Shown here: one piece after another, positions 1-6,860 of the stretch
Numbering within the stretch: position 1 is the stretch's first letter
How the letters are laid out: each line of letters starts with the position of its first letter
NCBI GenBank assembly: GCA_016763335.1
Contig: JAESUD010000234.1
Span: 1 to 13,590 of the forward strand
DNA from: Emcibacteraceae bacterium
Lineage (GTDB): Bacteria; Pseudomonadota; Alphaproteobacteria; Sphingomonadales; Emcibacteraceae
DNA: 13,590 bases
Direction of reading: 5' to 3'
Notes under the pieces: model-generated
What the model saw: the letters and a program-made list of their open reading frames with translations, nothing else
Database searches by the model: none
Told to the model about the DNA's origin: nothing
Made by a program: the position numbers and the translations under genes

Positions 1-853
1 CGGTTTCGCCTTCACCATTTAGATCGGCAATACCACGACGCATTTGAGGCCCTATTCCAATTTCAGCAACATCTTTCAGCATAAGCGGTGTGCCGTTTTG
101 ATTAACACCAAGAGGTATATTTCCAAGATCTTGTTCGTTTTGAATATATCCAGTGGCGCGCACCATATATTCCGCTTCTGCCATTTCAATAACCGAAGCG
201 CCAATTTCCTGATTACCCCGTTGAATAGACGTTTGGATATGTGAAAGCGGCACACCAAAAGCCCGTAATTTATCAGGGTCAACTTTCACCTGATATTGTT
301 TAACCATCCCGCCAAGCGGGGCAACTTCCGATACGCCGTCAACGGTTTGAAGTTCAAACTTTAAAAACCAGTCCTGAAGGGAACGAAGTTGACTAATGTC
401 ATGATTTCCTGTCCGGTCAACAAGAGCGTATATATAAACCCAACCGACACCTGTGGCATCGGGTCCTAATTTTAAACTGGCACTTGAAGGAAGCGTTGGT
501 GCGACTTGCGATAGATATTCAAGCACACGGCTACGCGCCCAGTAAAGGTCTGTATCTTCATAAAAAATAACATACACATAACTATCACCAAAAAAGGAAT
601 AGCCACGCACTGTAACCGCCCCGGGTACCGATAACATTGCGGTTGTTAGGGGATATGTAACCTGATCTTCAACGACCTGAGGGGCTTGCCCCGGATAACT
701 GGTTTTAATGATCACCTGAACGTCCGAGAGATCGGGAATAGCATCAACAGGAATATTTTTAGCCGAATAAATTCCAACCGCTACCATTATCGTCGTAGCC
801 AATAAGACAAAGAAACGATTGTCCACAGACCAATGAATGATTGATTTAATCAT
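1..853 (-). CDS. cusA: Heavy-metal efflux RND transporter, CusA/CzcA family (N-terminal part, cut by window edge)
   Basis: This is the inner-membrane proton-driven pump of a CusCBA-type system, which moves Cu(I)/Ag(I) from the periplasm or cytoplasm out through CusB and CusC. About 284 codons are visible, starting at the ATG at 853-851; the family is usually about 1,030-1,050 residues, so the rest lies left of base 1. The visible part begins [10 protein letters not shown], then a first membrane segment (about residues 12-32), then the porter-domain start with the family motifs [38 protein letters not shown] and [11 protein letters not shown]. The reading frame is open to the window edge. A ribosome binding site (AGGAAA) precedes the ATG, and the gap to the upstream CusF-domain ORF is 8 bases, so it is the last visible gene of the cus operon. 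The choice of copper/silver over zinc/cobalt rests on the CusF domains and Met-rich protein next door; the metal-binding Met residues of the pump are outside the window. Confidence 0.93.
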   Translation of the reverse strand, partial: MIKSIIHWSVDNRFFVLLATTIMVAVGIYSAKNIPVDAIPDLSDVQVIIKTSYPGQAPQVVEDQVTYPLTTAMLSVPGAVTVRGYSFFGDSYVYVIFYEDTDLYWARSRVLEYLSQVAPTLPSSASLKLGPDATGVGWVYIYALVDRTGNHDISQLRSLQDWFLKFELQTVDGVSEVAPLGGMVKQYQVKVDPDKLRAFGVPLSHIQTSIQRGNQEIGASVIEMAEAEYMVRATGYIQNEQDLGNIPLGVNQNGTPLMLKDVAEIGIGPQMRRGIADLNGEGET

Positions 854-861
854 GATATTTC

Positions 862-1197
862 CTATTCAACTGGCTTAGGTCTGATGTGGGTCACTTCAAA
901 CACGCCCTCACTTGGCATTTCAACAATGATTTGCACTTCTGATCCTGCGGTCAGCGTCGATAAATCAATAGAAGGCGCAATGGTAAAATCCATGGTCATT
1001 GCCATCATGCCAATATTCTTTAAGGCCTGGTGTTTAAAATTCGCAGTTCTTTTTTCCACATCAATATTATTAAGGATCGCATTCGTCCATTTAGCAGGAT
1101 CAGCTATTGCTTGATCCATTTCAGATGCCGCAATTTTAATATCGGTGATTTCATACATCGGACCATCGCCTTTGCTCACTTCAACTTCTAACGTCAT
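862..1197 (-). CDS. CusF-domain copper-binding protein, probably the detached C-terminus of CusB
   Basis: This encodes 111 residues. Residues about 38-111 form one complete CusF-type OB-fold copper domain with H56, M64, M67 and M69 in the ligand positions ([15 protein letters not shown]). Residues 1-24 ([12 protein letters not shown] then [10 protein letters not shown]) match no CusF start; they match the last two strands of a CusF domain, exactly what is missing from the end of the upstream CusB. The ORF has no signal peptide, although CusF acts in the periplasm, so it could not be exported alone. Its ATG overlaps the cusB stop (ATGA, 1194-1197), and the AGGA before it is too close to be a good ribosome binding site. 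I infer that this is the end of a CusB with two tandem CusF domains (about 580 residues), separated by a one-base frame change or joined by ribosomal frameshifting. A separate coupled protein is possible but leaves the first domain split in half. Confidence 0.8.
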   Translation of the reverse strand: MTLEVEVSKGDGPMYEITDIKIAASEMDQAIADPAKWTNAILNNIDVEKRTANFKHQALKNIGMMAMTMDFTIAPSIDLSTLTAGSEVQIIVEMPSEGVFEVTHIRPKPVE

Positions 1198-2600
1198 TCC
1201 TTCTTTAGCGCGCCGATGTCAATGCTATCCGCCACCACAAAATTCATGGTCATCGCCATCATATTGAGTGCTTCAATAGCTTTATGTGAAAAATTAATTA
1301 TACGGCTTTCAATATTGACTTCATTAATGGTTCCAGATGTCCAGCCCGATGTTGGGCCTTCATTCATCTGCTCACCATGATCCATACGTTTGAAGTCGGA
1401 CGCTTTACTGGACTCGCTGTCCAGCAAGAATTGTGCGGATACCACAACCCTTTCGCCTTCGTTAAGTCCGGAAAGGATTTCAAAATATTGATCATCAACC
1501 CGTCCCAATTCAACGGCGATCGATTTAAACCTACCTTGAGCAAGGGCGAGCACCACACGGTCATTACTACCCGTTCTGATTACGGCATCTTTTGGCACAA
1601 GAAGACTTTCATCACTCACCCCCGTTTCAAGCATTACTTGAGCAAACATGTTTGGTTTTAACGCGCCATTTTCGTTATCAAAACGCAACCTCACCTTCAT
1701 GGTGCGGGTCATGGCATCAAGGGCGGGTTGCACATAATCAACTTGACCTTGCCATTTTTCACCGGGCAAATAGTCAACTGTCATTGATACGGGGTTACCT
1801 TGTTTGACAAAAGCCGCCTGACTTTCAAAAATTTCGGCCTCTACCCACACCTGATCAAGGCTGCCTATAGACATCATGGTTGTACCCGGTTTAACAAAAA
1901 AACCTTGACGGATATTGAGGTTATCCACGACGCCTGATTCAGGTGCGTAGAAGGTAACCGTTTGTTGGATTTGTTTGGTTTTCTTTAAAACAGCAATTGC
2001 ATTTGATGGCAATTGAAGAGCCTTAAGCCTGTCTTCGGATGCTTTTATCAGCTGACGATTATTACGCCCAAGCGCGACAACCAATTCTTCCTGTGCATTA
2101 ACCAAGGTAGGTGAATAAATATCATAAAGCGGGGCACCTGCTTCCACAGGGTCGCCCGTTGATTTTACATAGAGCTGTTCTATCCAGCCTTCAACACGGG
2201 GATGGATATGAACCAGTTGATCTTCATCATATCCAACATAGCCGACGGTTTTAATCACGGAACTCATTTTTTTCCGTTGCACTGTGACCGTTCGAACACC
2301 AAGGTTATTTACCACATCGGGTGAAATTCTTATGGTTCCCGGCCCCTCGTCAGGTCCACCCACAGCACTCTCAGCATAGACAGGGACAAGGTCCATTCCC
2401 ATTGGTGAAAGGCCCGGCTCATCACGGCGATAATTCGCATCCATTGGCGCAACCCAGTATAGCGCTTTACGTTCTGTCGCTCCATCACTGTCACCACTAT
2501 TTGATGGATCAAGAACAAAAGAATAAACCATGATGGTTAAGGCCGATCCAACAATGGCGCTAAGAATGGGTTTAACCGCTTTATTTTCAATGATACTCAT
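1194..2600 (-). CDS. cusB: Copper/silver efflux periplasmic adaptor CusB with C-terminal CusF domain
   Basis: This is the membrane-fusion protein linking CusA to CusC and delivering metal to the pump. In order over 468 residues: an N-terminal membrane anchor or signal (about 9-30); a heavy-metal-binding segment (about 47-75, ALYWVAPMD and SPMGMDLVPVY) with Met rather than Cys, as is usual in CusB; the adaptor core (about 90-395) with lipoyl/hairpin and beta-barrel parts (HIHPRVEGWIEQLYV, APESGVVDNLNIRQG, VWVEAEIFE, ALKPNMFAQV); then a CusF-like domain from about 420. In that domain H439, M447, M450 and M452 sit where CusF has H36, W44, M47 and M49. The CusF domain stops midway, at residue 468 (GALKKE), and the missing strands are encoded in another frame in the next ORF. 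Start: ATG at 2600 with GGAG seven bases upstream; it overlaps the cusC stop by four bases (ATGA), so translation is probably coupled. Confidence 0.93.
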   Translation of the reverse strand: MSIIENKAVKPILSAIVGSALTIMVYSFVLDPSNSGDSDGATERKALYWVAPMDANYRRDEPGLSPMGMDLVPVYAESAVGGPDEGPGTIRISPDVVNNLGVRTVTVQRKKMSSVIKTVGYVGYDEDQLVHIHPRVEGWIEQLYVKSTGDPVEAGAPLYDIYSPTLVNAQEELVVALGRNNRQLIKASEDRLKALQLPSNAIAVLKKTKQIQQTVTFYAPESGVVDNLNIRQGFFVKPGTTMMSIGSLDQVWVEAEIFESQAAFVKQGNPVSMTVDYLPGEKWQGQVDYVQPALDAMTRTMKVRLRFDNENGALKPNMFAQVMLETGVSDESLLVPKDAVIRTGSNDRVVLALAQGRFKSIAVELGRVDDQYFEILSGLNEGERVVVSAQFLLDSESSKASDFKRMDHGEQMNEGPTSGWTSGTINEVNIESRIINFSHKAIEALNMMAMTMNFVVADSIDIGALKKE

Positions 2601-3943
2601 TTGTTTTCTCCATTGATTTGTTGATTAGTGGTCGTAAAATAATAATTAAGTTGAACAATTGTTTTTTGACGGTCTACCTCGATATTCAAAGCATCAATTT
2701 TGGCATTTAATTCCGCGATCCTCGCCCGCACGACTTCGGCAAAATCACCATCGTCATTGGTATAGGCCGTTAATGATGCTTCGGCCTGCTCTTCCATTTG
2801 TGGTAAAAGATCATTTTCAAAAAGGGCTTTGCGGTCATTAAGCCTTATGAGCCGTACGCGTGATGTTTCAAAACCTGCTTTCAGCTTCCTCAGCAGTTGC
2901 CATTTTTGCGTTCTTATTGCCTCACGTTTCGACAAGGCAGCGCTATATTCTTTATCTTGCCGGTTGGCGGTAAAGAGCGGCACACTTAAAGACACGCCAA
3001 CGGTCAGAGCATCCGAACGACTATTTCCAAACGGGTCACGATTGCGTCTACCGTAACTCGCGCTTAATCCCCAAGCGGGTTTATATTTTTGTTTTGCAAG
3101 ATCGACGCCGGCACCGGTAGCACTTATTTTATTCTCAAGCACTTTCATCACCGGGTGATCATCAAGTGCATCATATAAATCTTCGTCGCGCATAACCCTA
3201 ACCACACCCACAAACTCTGGATGGGAAACCAATATATTTGGCAAGTGATCGGCTATTTCGTATATGCCGTGGATATTATTTTCAATATTTAACCATTCGG
3301 ATAATTTTTCGACGTAAGTGTCTCTTGCCTGATTTAACATTGTGACACGGTCATTAAGACGTATAAGTTCAAGCTGTGAACGGATGATATCTTGTTGTCT
3401 TGTTTGTCCCACCGCCGATGAATAGCTGGAAAGAGCAATATCGGTTAATTGTTCAAACAAAGACCTGTTCTCTTCTATAAGAGTGATGCTTTTTTGTGCT
3501 TTATAAGCATCAAGCCACAGATGGCTAACGGTTACGGCGACCTTGGCATTCCTATCTTGTCTTTGATAAGGAAAGGCGTTTGCTTCAAATTCAAGCTGCC
3601 GACGTTTAATATTTAAGCTATCCCCTTGCGGAAACATCTGAGAAACCCCGACTTTGACTTGTGTCATACTGTTCTGATTGAACGAGAAACTATCGGTGGG
3701 TAAATTAGCGACTGTCAGTGAAATTTGTGGATCAGACAATGACCCTACGGCTACGCTCATGGACTTGGTCGCCTCTTCCATATGCTGATTGCCAACCGTC
3801 CATGGGTCATTTTCTTGAGCAATTTTCACCGCTTGCTCGATATAGAGCGGCTTGGTATTTTCTTGTGCTATCACCCTAGCGTTTAGCATGAATACACAAT
3901 AGGCCAGTAAAACAGCCTTAAATAATCTTAATCTCATCATCAT
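2597..3943 (-). CDS. cusC: TolC-family outer-membrane efflux channel, CusC-like
   Basis: This is the outer-membrane exit duct of the Cus tripartite pump. It encodes 448 residues: a signal peptide (MMMRLRLFKAVLLAYCVFML, probable cleavage near residue 26, IAQ), then the two-fold outer-membrane efflux protein repeat of long amphipathic helices (for example IEQAVKIAQENDPW near residue 35 and KYKPAWGLSASYGRRN near 285, with a second repeat of long coiled helices around 320-425). The single Cys in the signal region is not in a lipobox, so unlike E. coli CusC it is probably not a lipoprotein. The length fits the family (about 420-470). The first of three consecutive ATG codons (3943) has GAGG seven bases upstream. 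It is the first of the three pump genes and ends in a four-base overlap with cusB. The symbol is assigned from operon context; the sequence alone supports only the TolC family. Confidence 0.9.
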   Translation of the reverse strand: MMMRLRLFKAVLLAYCVFMLNARVIAQENTKPLYIEQAVKIAQENDPWTVGNQHMEEATKSMSVAVGSLSDPQISLTVANLPTDSFSFNQNSMTQVKVGVSQMFPQGDSLNIKRRQLEFEANAFPYQRQDRNAKVAVTVSHLWLDAYKAQKSITLIEENRSLFEQLTDIALSSYSSAVGQTRQQDIIRSQLELIRLNDRVTMLNQARDTYVEKLSEWLNIENNIHGIYEIADHLPNILVSHPEFVGVVRVMRDEDLYDALDDHPVMKVLENKISATGAGVDLAKQKYKPAWGLSASYGRRNRDPFGNSRSDALTVGVSLSVPLFTANRQDKEYSAALSKREAIRTQKWQLLRKLKAGFETSRVRLIRLNDRKALFENDLLPQMEEQAEASLTAYTNDDGDFAEVVRARIAELNAKIDALNIEVDRQKTIVQLNYYFTTTNQQINGENK

Positions 3944-4061
3944 CTTTATCCCTCATAGCCAAAGCCAGAGTATTTTTTTCATCGAAAAATTATGGAAATA
4001 ATATCCAAATGAGCACAGCTAGATTGCGCAAAGCACAGAATGTAGACAGACTCGTCCTGCG

Positions 4062-4406
4062 TTAAGCAGAGATAGGTGGATGATAAAAAGTCGTAGATGA
4101 TTTGATTATTAAAGTAGCCACAGGAAGGGCTATTTTAGCAGAGGAAGGAGATAAAACTTCAAACGAAGTGGTGTCAATTAAAGCTAGAACCATAGATATA
4201 CTACAATCCATAACACAACTATTATCGCAACAATCCATTTTGTTGTTGTTCATATCCGCATGTGACATGCCCATATTGCTATGGTCACTCATATCCATTT
4301 GCGACATATTCATATCACAAGAACTAACGCCGGACGCAGCCATTACTTGCCCTGTAAGGACAAATAGCATCAGTAGTATTGTAAATATTTTAGTTCCAAA
4401 TCGCAT
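4062..4406 (-). CDS. Small exported Met/Cys/His-rich protein at the head of the cus operon
   Basis: This encodes 114 residues. Residues 1-23 form a clear signal peptide (KIFTILLMLFVLTG, cleavage after VMA). Residues 30-57 are packed with Met, Asp, Ser and His (SQMDMSDHSNMGMSHADM), a pattern typical of periplasmic copper-binding proteins. They are followed by four close Cys at 59, 60, 64 and 68 (CC-x3-C-x3-C), plus C30. A hydrophobic stretch follows (about 70-105), and the protein ends YHPPISA. Short proteins with this layout often accompany copper resistance genes, but I do not assign a named family. Position supports a copper role: same strand, 118 bases before cusC. ATG at 4404-4406; the AGGA upstream is slightly distant (about 11 bases). 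A likely function is buffering or handing over Cu(I)/Ag(I) in the periplasm; that is inference. Confidence 0.75.
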   Translation of the reverse strand: MRFGTKIFTILLMLFVLTGQVMAASGVSSCDMNMSQMDMSDHSNMGMSHADMNNNKMDCCDNSCVMDCSISMVLALIDTTSFEVLSPSSAKIALPVATLIIKSSTTFYHPPISA

Positions 4407-4431
4407 ATGTATAAACTTCCTTTGTTTAACA

Positions 4432-4460
4432 ATTATGACAGAGAATACATATTAATACAA
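4432..4460 (-). promoter_or_regulatory. Candidate promoter for the Met-rich protein and cus operon
   Basis: On the minus strand TTGTAT (4460-4455) and CATAAT (4437-4432) are separated by exactly 17 bases, and the predicted transcript would start about 20 bases before the ATG at 4406. It overlaps the last codons of the LtrA gene. I saw no clear CueR- or CusR-type dyad. Prediction from consensus only. Confidence 0.4.
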
Positions 4461-5617
4461 TAGGTGGTCTTTGGCTTTGTTTCTGCTAACGCCATCCCAC
4501 ACTGTGTAGAGGAGTGATAGACCACATAATGATGCCATGACTGTAAGGGCTGTTTGGCCCTGCCCCATATATCCAATAGCCATCAATATTATCAAAATTA
4601 CGACATTACGAAATATTGATGTTTTAGAGAAAGCTTCTTGTGGACAACTTATGAAATGCAATAATACGCCGCCGCCCCACCACAAGGCGTAACCTGCCGT
4701 TAAAATTATTAAAATATTACCAGAAATAAATTCTTGATCATTATTTGAAATGAGCATCAAGGTACCTGTGCCCAATGTGACAATTCCAAGAAGTAAAGGA
4801 AAATGGCTATAGATATAAGCTGTCCGGAACCGAGCTTTATTTGGCCAATGGCGCGCTCAGTATGCTGAAAATAAATCCACCAAATTGACGCGGCCATTAT
4901 AAATGAAAGAGCGGCAATTAAAGTCGCATTTATATTCCACACTAAATTTTCTAATCCCATGACGACAGCAAAAATATTTTCCCCCAAAACAATGATGGTA
5001 AAAAGGCCAAAACGTTCAGGAATATGTTCAGCATTTATATTTTTCATTTCATTTTGCGATTTCCAAATATACCAAGGTATGAGCGCTTCAAACCCCAGAG
5101 AAATTGCCCAGAGCCAATAAATTTTTGGTCCATGAAAAAACAGCGAAAGTGCCCAGACCAATGCGCCCGTCCCAAAGCCCACTAAATATATTTTTATAAT
5201 TTTCTTTGCTTCTTTTACATGGATATATGCTCTTGCCAGTAATGCAATCAATACCATTCTTGAACTTAGATAAGCGATGCCGAAAATTAAGCCGTGACCG
5301 TGCGCAGCATTATGTACCTCAATCGCCATGACAATTAAGGCGAACATATTTAAAAATGTTAATATCCTGAAAATCGGATCATCAGTATCAAAACGGGTGG
5401 AATATACAGTATGCCCGCACCACACCCAAAATATAATCCAGAATAAACCAACGTAAGTGAGGGCATCACTTAATGTGTCGACATTAATCAACAGATGCCC
5501 AACCTGCGCAATTGCAGCGACCAATACTAGGTCAAAGAAAAGCTCTAACCATGTGGCATGACGGCCATCTTCTTCGTATCTGCGTAATTTTGGTGCATTT
5601 AAAAATTTCGATAGCAT
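4452..5617 (-). pseudogene. LtrA-family membrane protein, split by a one-base frameshift
   Basis: LtrA (low temperature requirement A) proteins are multi-pass membrane proteins of unknown biochemical function, usually about 370-400 residues. Here the frame from the ATG at 5617 runs to a stop at 4757 (286 codons) and shows the family start (LELFFDLVLVAAIAQ, about residues 25-39), many membrane helices and the conserved ERFGLFTIIVLGE motif (about 201-213). After residue 266 (GSGQ, near base 4820) it turns into a non-family tail. In the next frame the DNA reads AYIYSHFPLLLGIVTLGTG and continues as the ORF 4775-4452, the missing last helices. Adding one G (CAGCT to CAGGCT at 4818-4822) gives one 388-residue protein. 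Only two bases separate it from the ABM gene, so the two are translationally coupled. The break may be a sequencing error or true inactivation. Confidence 0.85.
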
Positions 5618-5619
5618 TT

Positions 5620-5919
5620 TTACACTATTTCTGTGTTTTTAATTTCATGGATTTCGATTATCGCCTCTCCTTCTATCATATCAGGAAACCGTTTTGCAAA
5701 AAATTTAAAATATGTTTTTTCAAAATGCTGCGTAATATCTTGCCTGGTTTTCCATCTTTCAAAAAACAAAAAATGACCGGGTTTAAGTTTATCTTCAAGA
5801 AAACTATATGAAATACAGCCCGTCTCATTTTCCGACGGGAGAATAAGTGCAAGGGATAATTTTATTAATTCATCTTTATATTGTTCTTTAACCTTAAATT
5901 GTCCGCTGATAATATACAT
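5620..5919 (-). CDS. Antibiotic biosynthesis monooxygenase (ABM)-domain protein, YgiN-like
   Basis: This encodes 99 residues, the normal size of a single-domain ABM protein (a dimeric ferredoxin-like fold including quinol monooxygenases such as YgiN, heme-degrading enzymes and others). It begins MYIISGQFKVKEQYKDELIK, the usual first strand and helix, has the central GCISYSFLED and FLFFERWKTRQDITQHFEK elements, and ends with a last strand EAIIEIHEI. It is expected in the cytoplasm; the substrate is not predictable, but its neighbours (pirin, FMN reductase relic) suggest quinone or redox-stress chemistry. The ATG at 5919 has only a distant GGAG. It sits directly on the end of the truncated FMN reductase reading frame, and two bases separate its stop from the LtrA gene, so all are probably co-transcribed from the pirin promoter. 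Confidence 0.85.
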   Translation of the reverse strand: MYIISGQFKVKEQYKDELIKLSLALILPSENETGCISYSFLEDKLKPGHFLFFERWKTRQDITQHFEKTYFKFFAKRFPDMIEGEAIIEIHEIKNTEIV

Positions 5920-6039
5920 ATGTTATGTCTGCTCCGGTTTTCTCGGTCCCGCTGACAGCTATTTTACCAACATCTTATTCAAGGATGCTTTTCTGGTACT
6001 GCCAGCAAAGGCGATTAGTTTGATTTGTTTTTTCGTCAA
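5918..6039 (-). pseudogene. Relic of an NADPH-dependent FMN reductase (first ~41 codons)
   Basis: The gap between pirin and the ABM gene is not empty. From a TTG at 6039, with AAGGA eight bases upstream, it reads MTKKQIKLIAFAGSTRKASL then NKMLVK, the start of an NADPH-dependent FMN reductase (flavodoxin fold) with the GSTRK phosphate-binding loop. A stop (TAG) follows at once, but in the next frame the text goes on as IAVSGTEKTGADITY, the expected next helix and strand start. One extra A in the A run at 5962-5965 would join them. The family is about 180-190 residues; here everything after about residue 41 is gone, replaced by the ABM start codon. The ribosome binding site overlaps the pirin stop (TAAGGA), so it was the second gene of the pirin operon. 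Family call by eye, from a short stretch. Confidence 0.7.
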
Positions 6040-6050
6040 AATCTATTTCC

Positions 6051-6752
6051 TTATTGTGTAAGATCAAAAAGTAGAATTTCACTATCTGTCACAGCTTTAA
6101 CCATAATGTTATCTTCATTCTGAATTGCAAACCCATCACCGACTGATGCCTCTTCGCCATTGATAAGTGCTTGCCCCGATGCAATTTGAACCCAGTAATT
6201 GCGGTTTTTCTCACCTTTGAATGTGGTTTCAAAATCTTCCTCAAACTTACCTATTAAAAGACGGGCGTCTTGTTTCGCTATAAGAGAGCCATCTTCACCG
6301 TCTTTTGAAACAACAACGCGAAACTGATTTATCATTTCGGACTGATCAAATGATTTTTGCTGATAGCCAGGTGTTGTGTTTTCAACATCAGGCATGATCC
6401 ATATTTGCAAAAAATGGACTTCTTCTGTGTCGGAACCATTAAACTCACTGTGAGTGACCCCTGTGCCAGCACTCATCAATTGAACATCACCGGTTTTAAT
6501 TGCTGAACCATTACCCATGCTATCTTTATGAGCTAACTCTCCGTCTAAAACATATGTAATGATTTCCATGTTACTATGCGGGTGAGTGCCAAATCCAGCA
6601 CCTGGTATTACTCGGTCTTCATTTATAACGCGCAATGGGCCAAAGCCCATATGCTTGGGGTCATGATAATGGCCAAAGGAAAATGTGTGCTGGCTTTTCA
6701 ACCAACCTGTTTCTGTAGGGCCTCTTTCATTTCTATTTCTTTTAACTTGCAT
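6051..6752 (-). CDS. Pirin-family bicupin protein, YhhW-like quercetinase
   Basis: Pirins are metal-binding double-cupin proteins; bacterial YhhW cleaves quercetin in vitro (quercetin 2,3-dioxygenase activity), and others affect redox metabolism. I use the ATG at 6752 (233 residues) because AAGGTGG lies five bases upstream and family proteins start this way; a GTG at 6761 would add three residues. From this start the metal ligands are H57, H59, H101 and E103 (GTHPHSNME and GVTHSEF), the same numbers as in E. coli YhhW. The pirin signature HTFSFGHYHDP lies near 22-32 and the second cupin (about 140-233) ends in LLFDLTQ. It is cytoplasmic. It heads a run with the FMN reductase relic, the ABM protein and LtrA, and is divergent from a LysR regulator. 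Confidence 0.92.
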   Translation of the reverse strand: MQVKRNRNERGPTETGWLKSQHTFSFGHYHDPKHMGFGPLRVINEDRVIPGAGFGTHPHSNMEIITYVLDGELAHKDSMGNGSAIKTGDVQLMSAGTGVTHSEFNGSDTEEVHFLQIWIMPDVENTTPGYQQKSFDQSEMINQFRVVVSKDGEDGSLIAKQDARLLIGKFEEDFETTFKGEKNRNYWVQIASGQALINGEEASVGDGFAIQNEDNIMVKAVTDSEILLFDLTQ

Positions 6753-6771
6753 TTTAACCACCTTTATTCTT

Positions 6772-6808
6772 TTGTTGAAATTAATAACACAACAATATAT
6801 TTTTTCAA
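6772..6808. promoter_or_regulatory. Pirin promoter with inverted repeat, candidate LysR operator
   Basis: In the 108-base divergent region, TTGTTG (6772-6777) and CAACAA (6790-6795) form a perfect inverted repeat with a 12-base spacer, the size expected for a LysR-type site. A possible minus-strand promoter, TTGAAA (6808-6803) and ATTAAT (6785-6780) with a 17-base spacer, overlaps it, so a bound regulator would sit on the pirin -10 region. A second repeat TTGAAA/TTTCAA (6775-6780/6803-6808) also spans it. The region is very AT-rich, so some symmetry is expected by chance. Confidence 0.4.
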
Positions 6809-6815
6809 TAAATAA

Positions 6816-6821
6816 TATAAT
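6816..6821 (+). promoter_or_regulatory. Candidate -10 element of the LysR gene
   Basis: A perfect TATAAT stands 45 bases before the ATG at 6861 and only 10 before the upstream ATG at 6831. No good -35 box is visible at the right distance. A transcript starting near 6828 leaves a leader of about 33 bases for the 6861 start, which favours that start. Confidence 0.35.
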
Positions 6822-6860
6822 ACTTGTAATATGAAAATCATTATTCTATTTATTAGAACA

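Noticed and set aside
884..1114. Plus-strand reading frame opposite the CusF-domain ORF
   Set aside because: It is the mirror of a well-supported minus-strand gene; its translation shows no family motif.
2450..2550. CusB heavy-metal-binding segment without Cys as a new variant
   Set aside because: The Met-based form (APMD ... SPMGMDLVPV) is usual in CusB adaptors.
4102..4455. 117-codon plus-strand frame opposite the Met-rich protein
   Set aside because: The minus strand has a signal peptide, metal-binding composition and operon position; the plus-strand translation has none of these.
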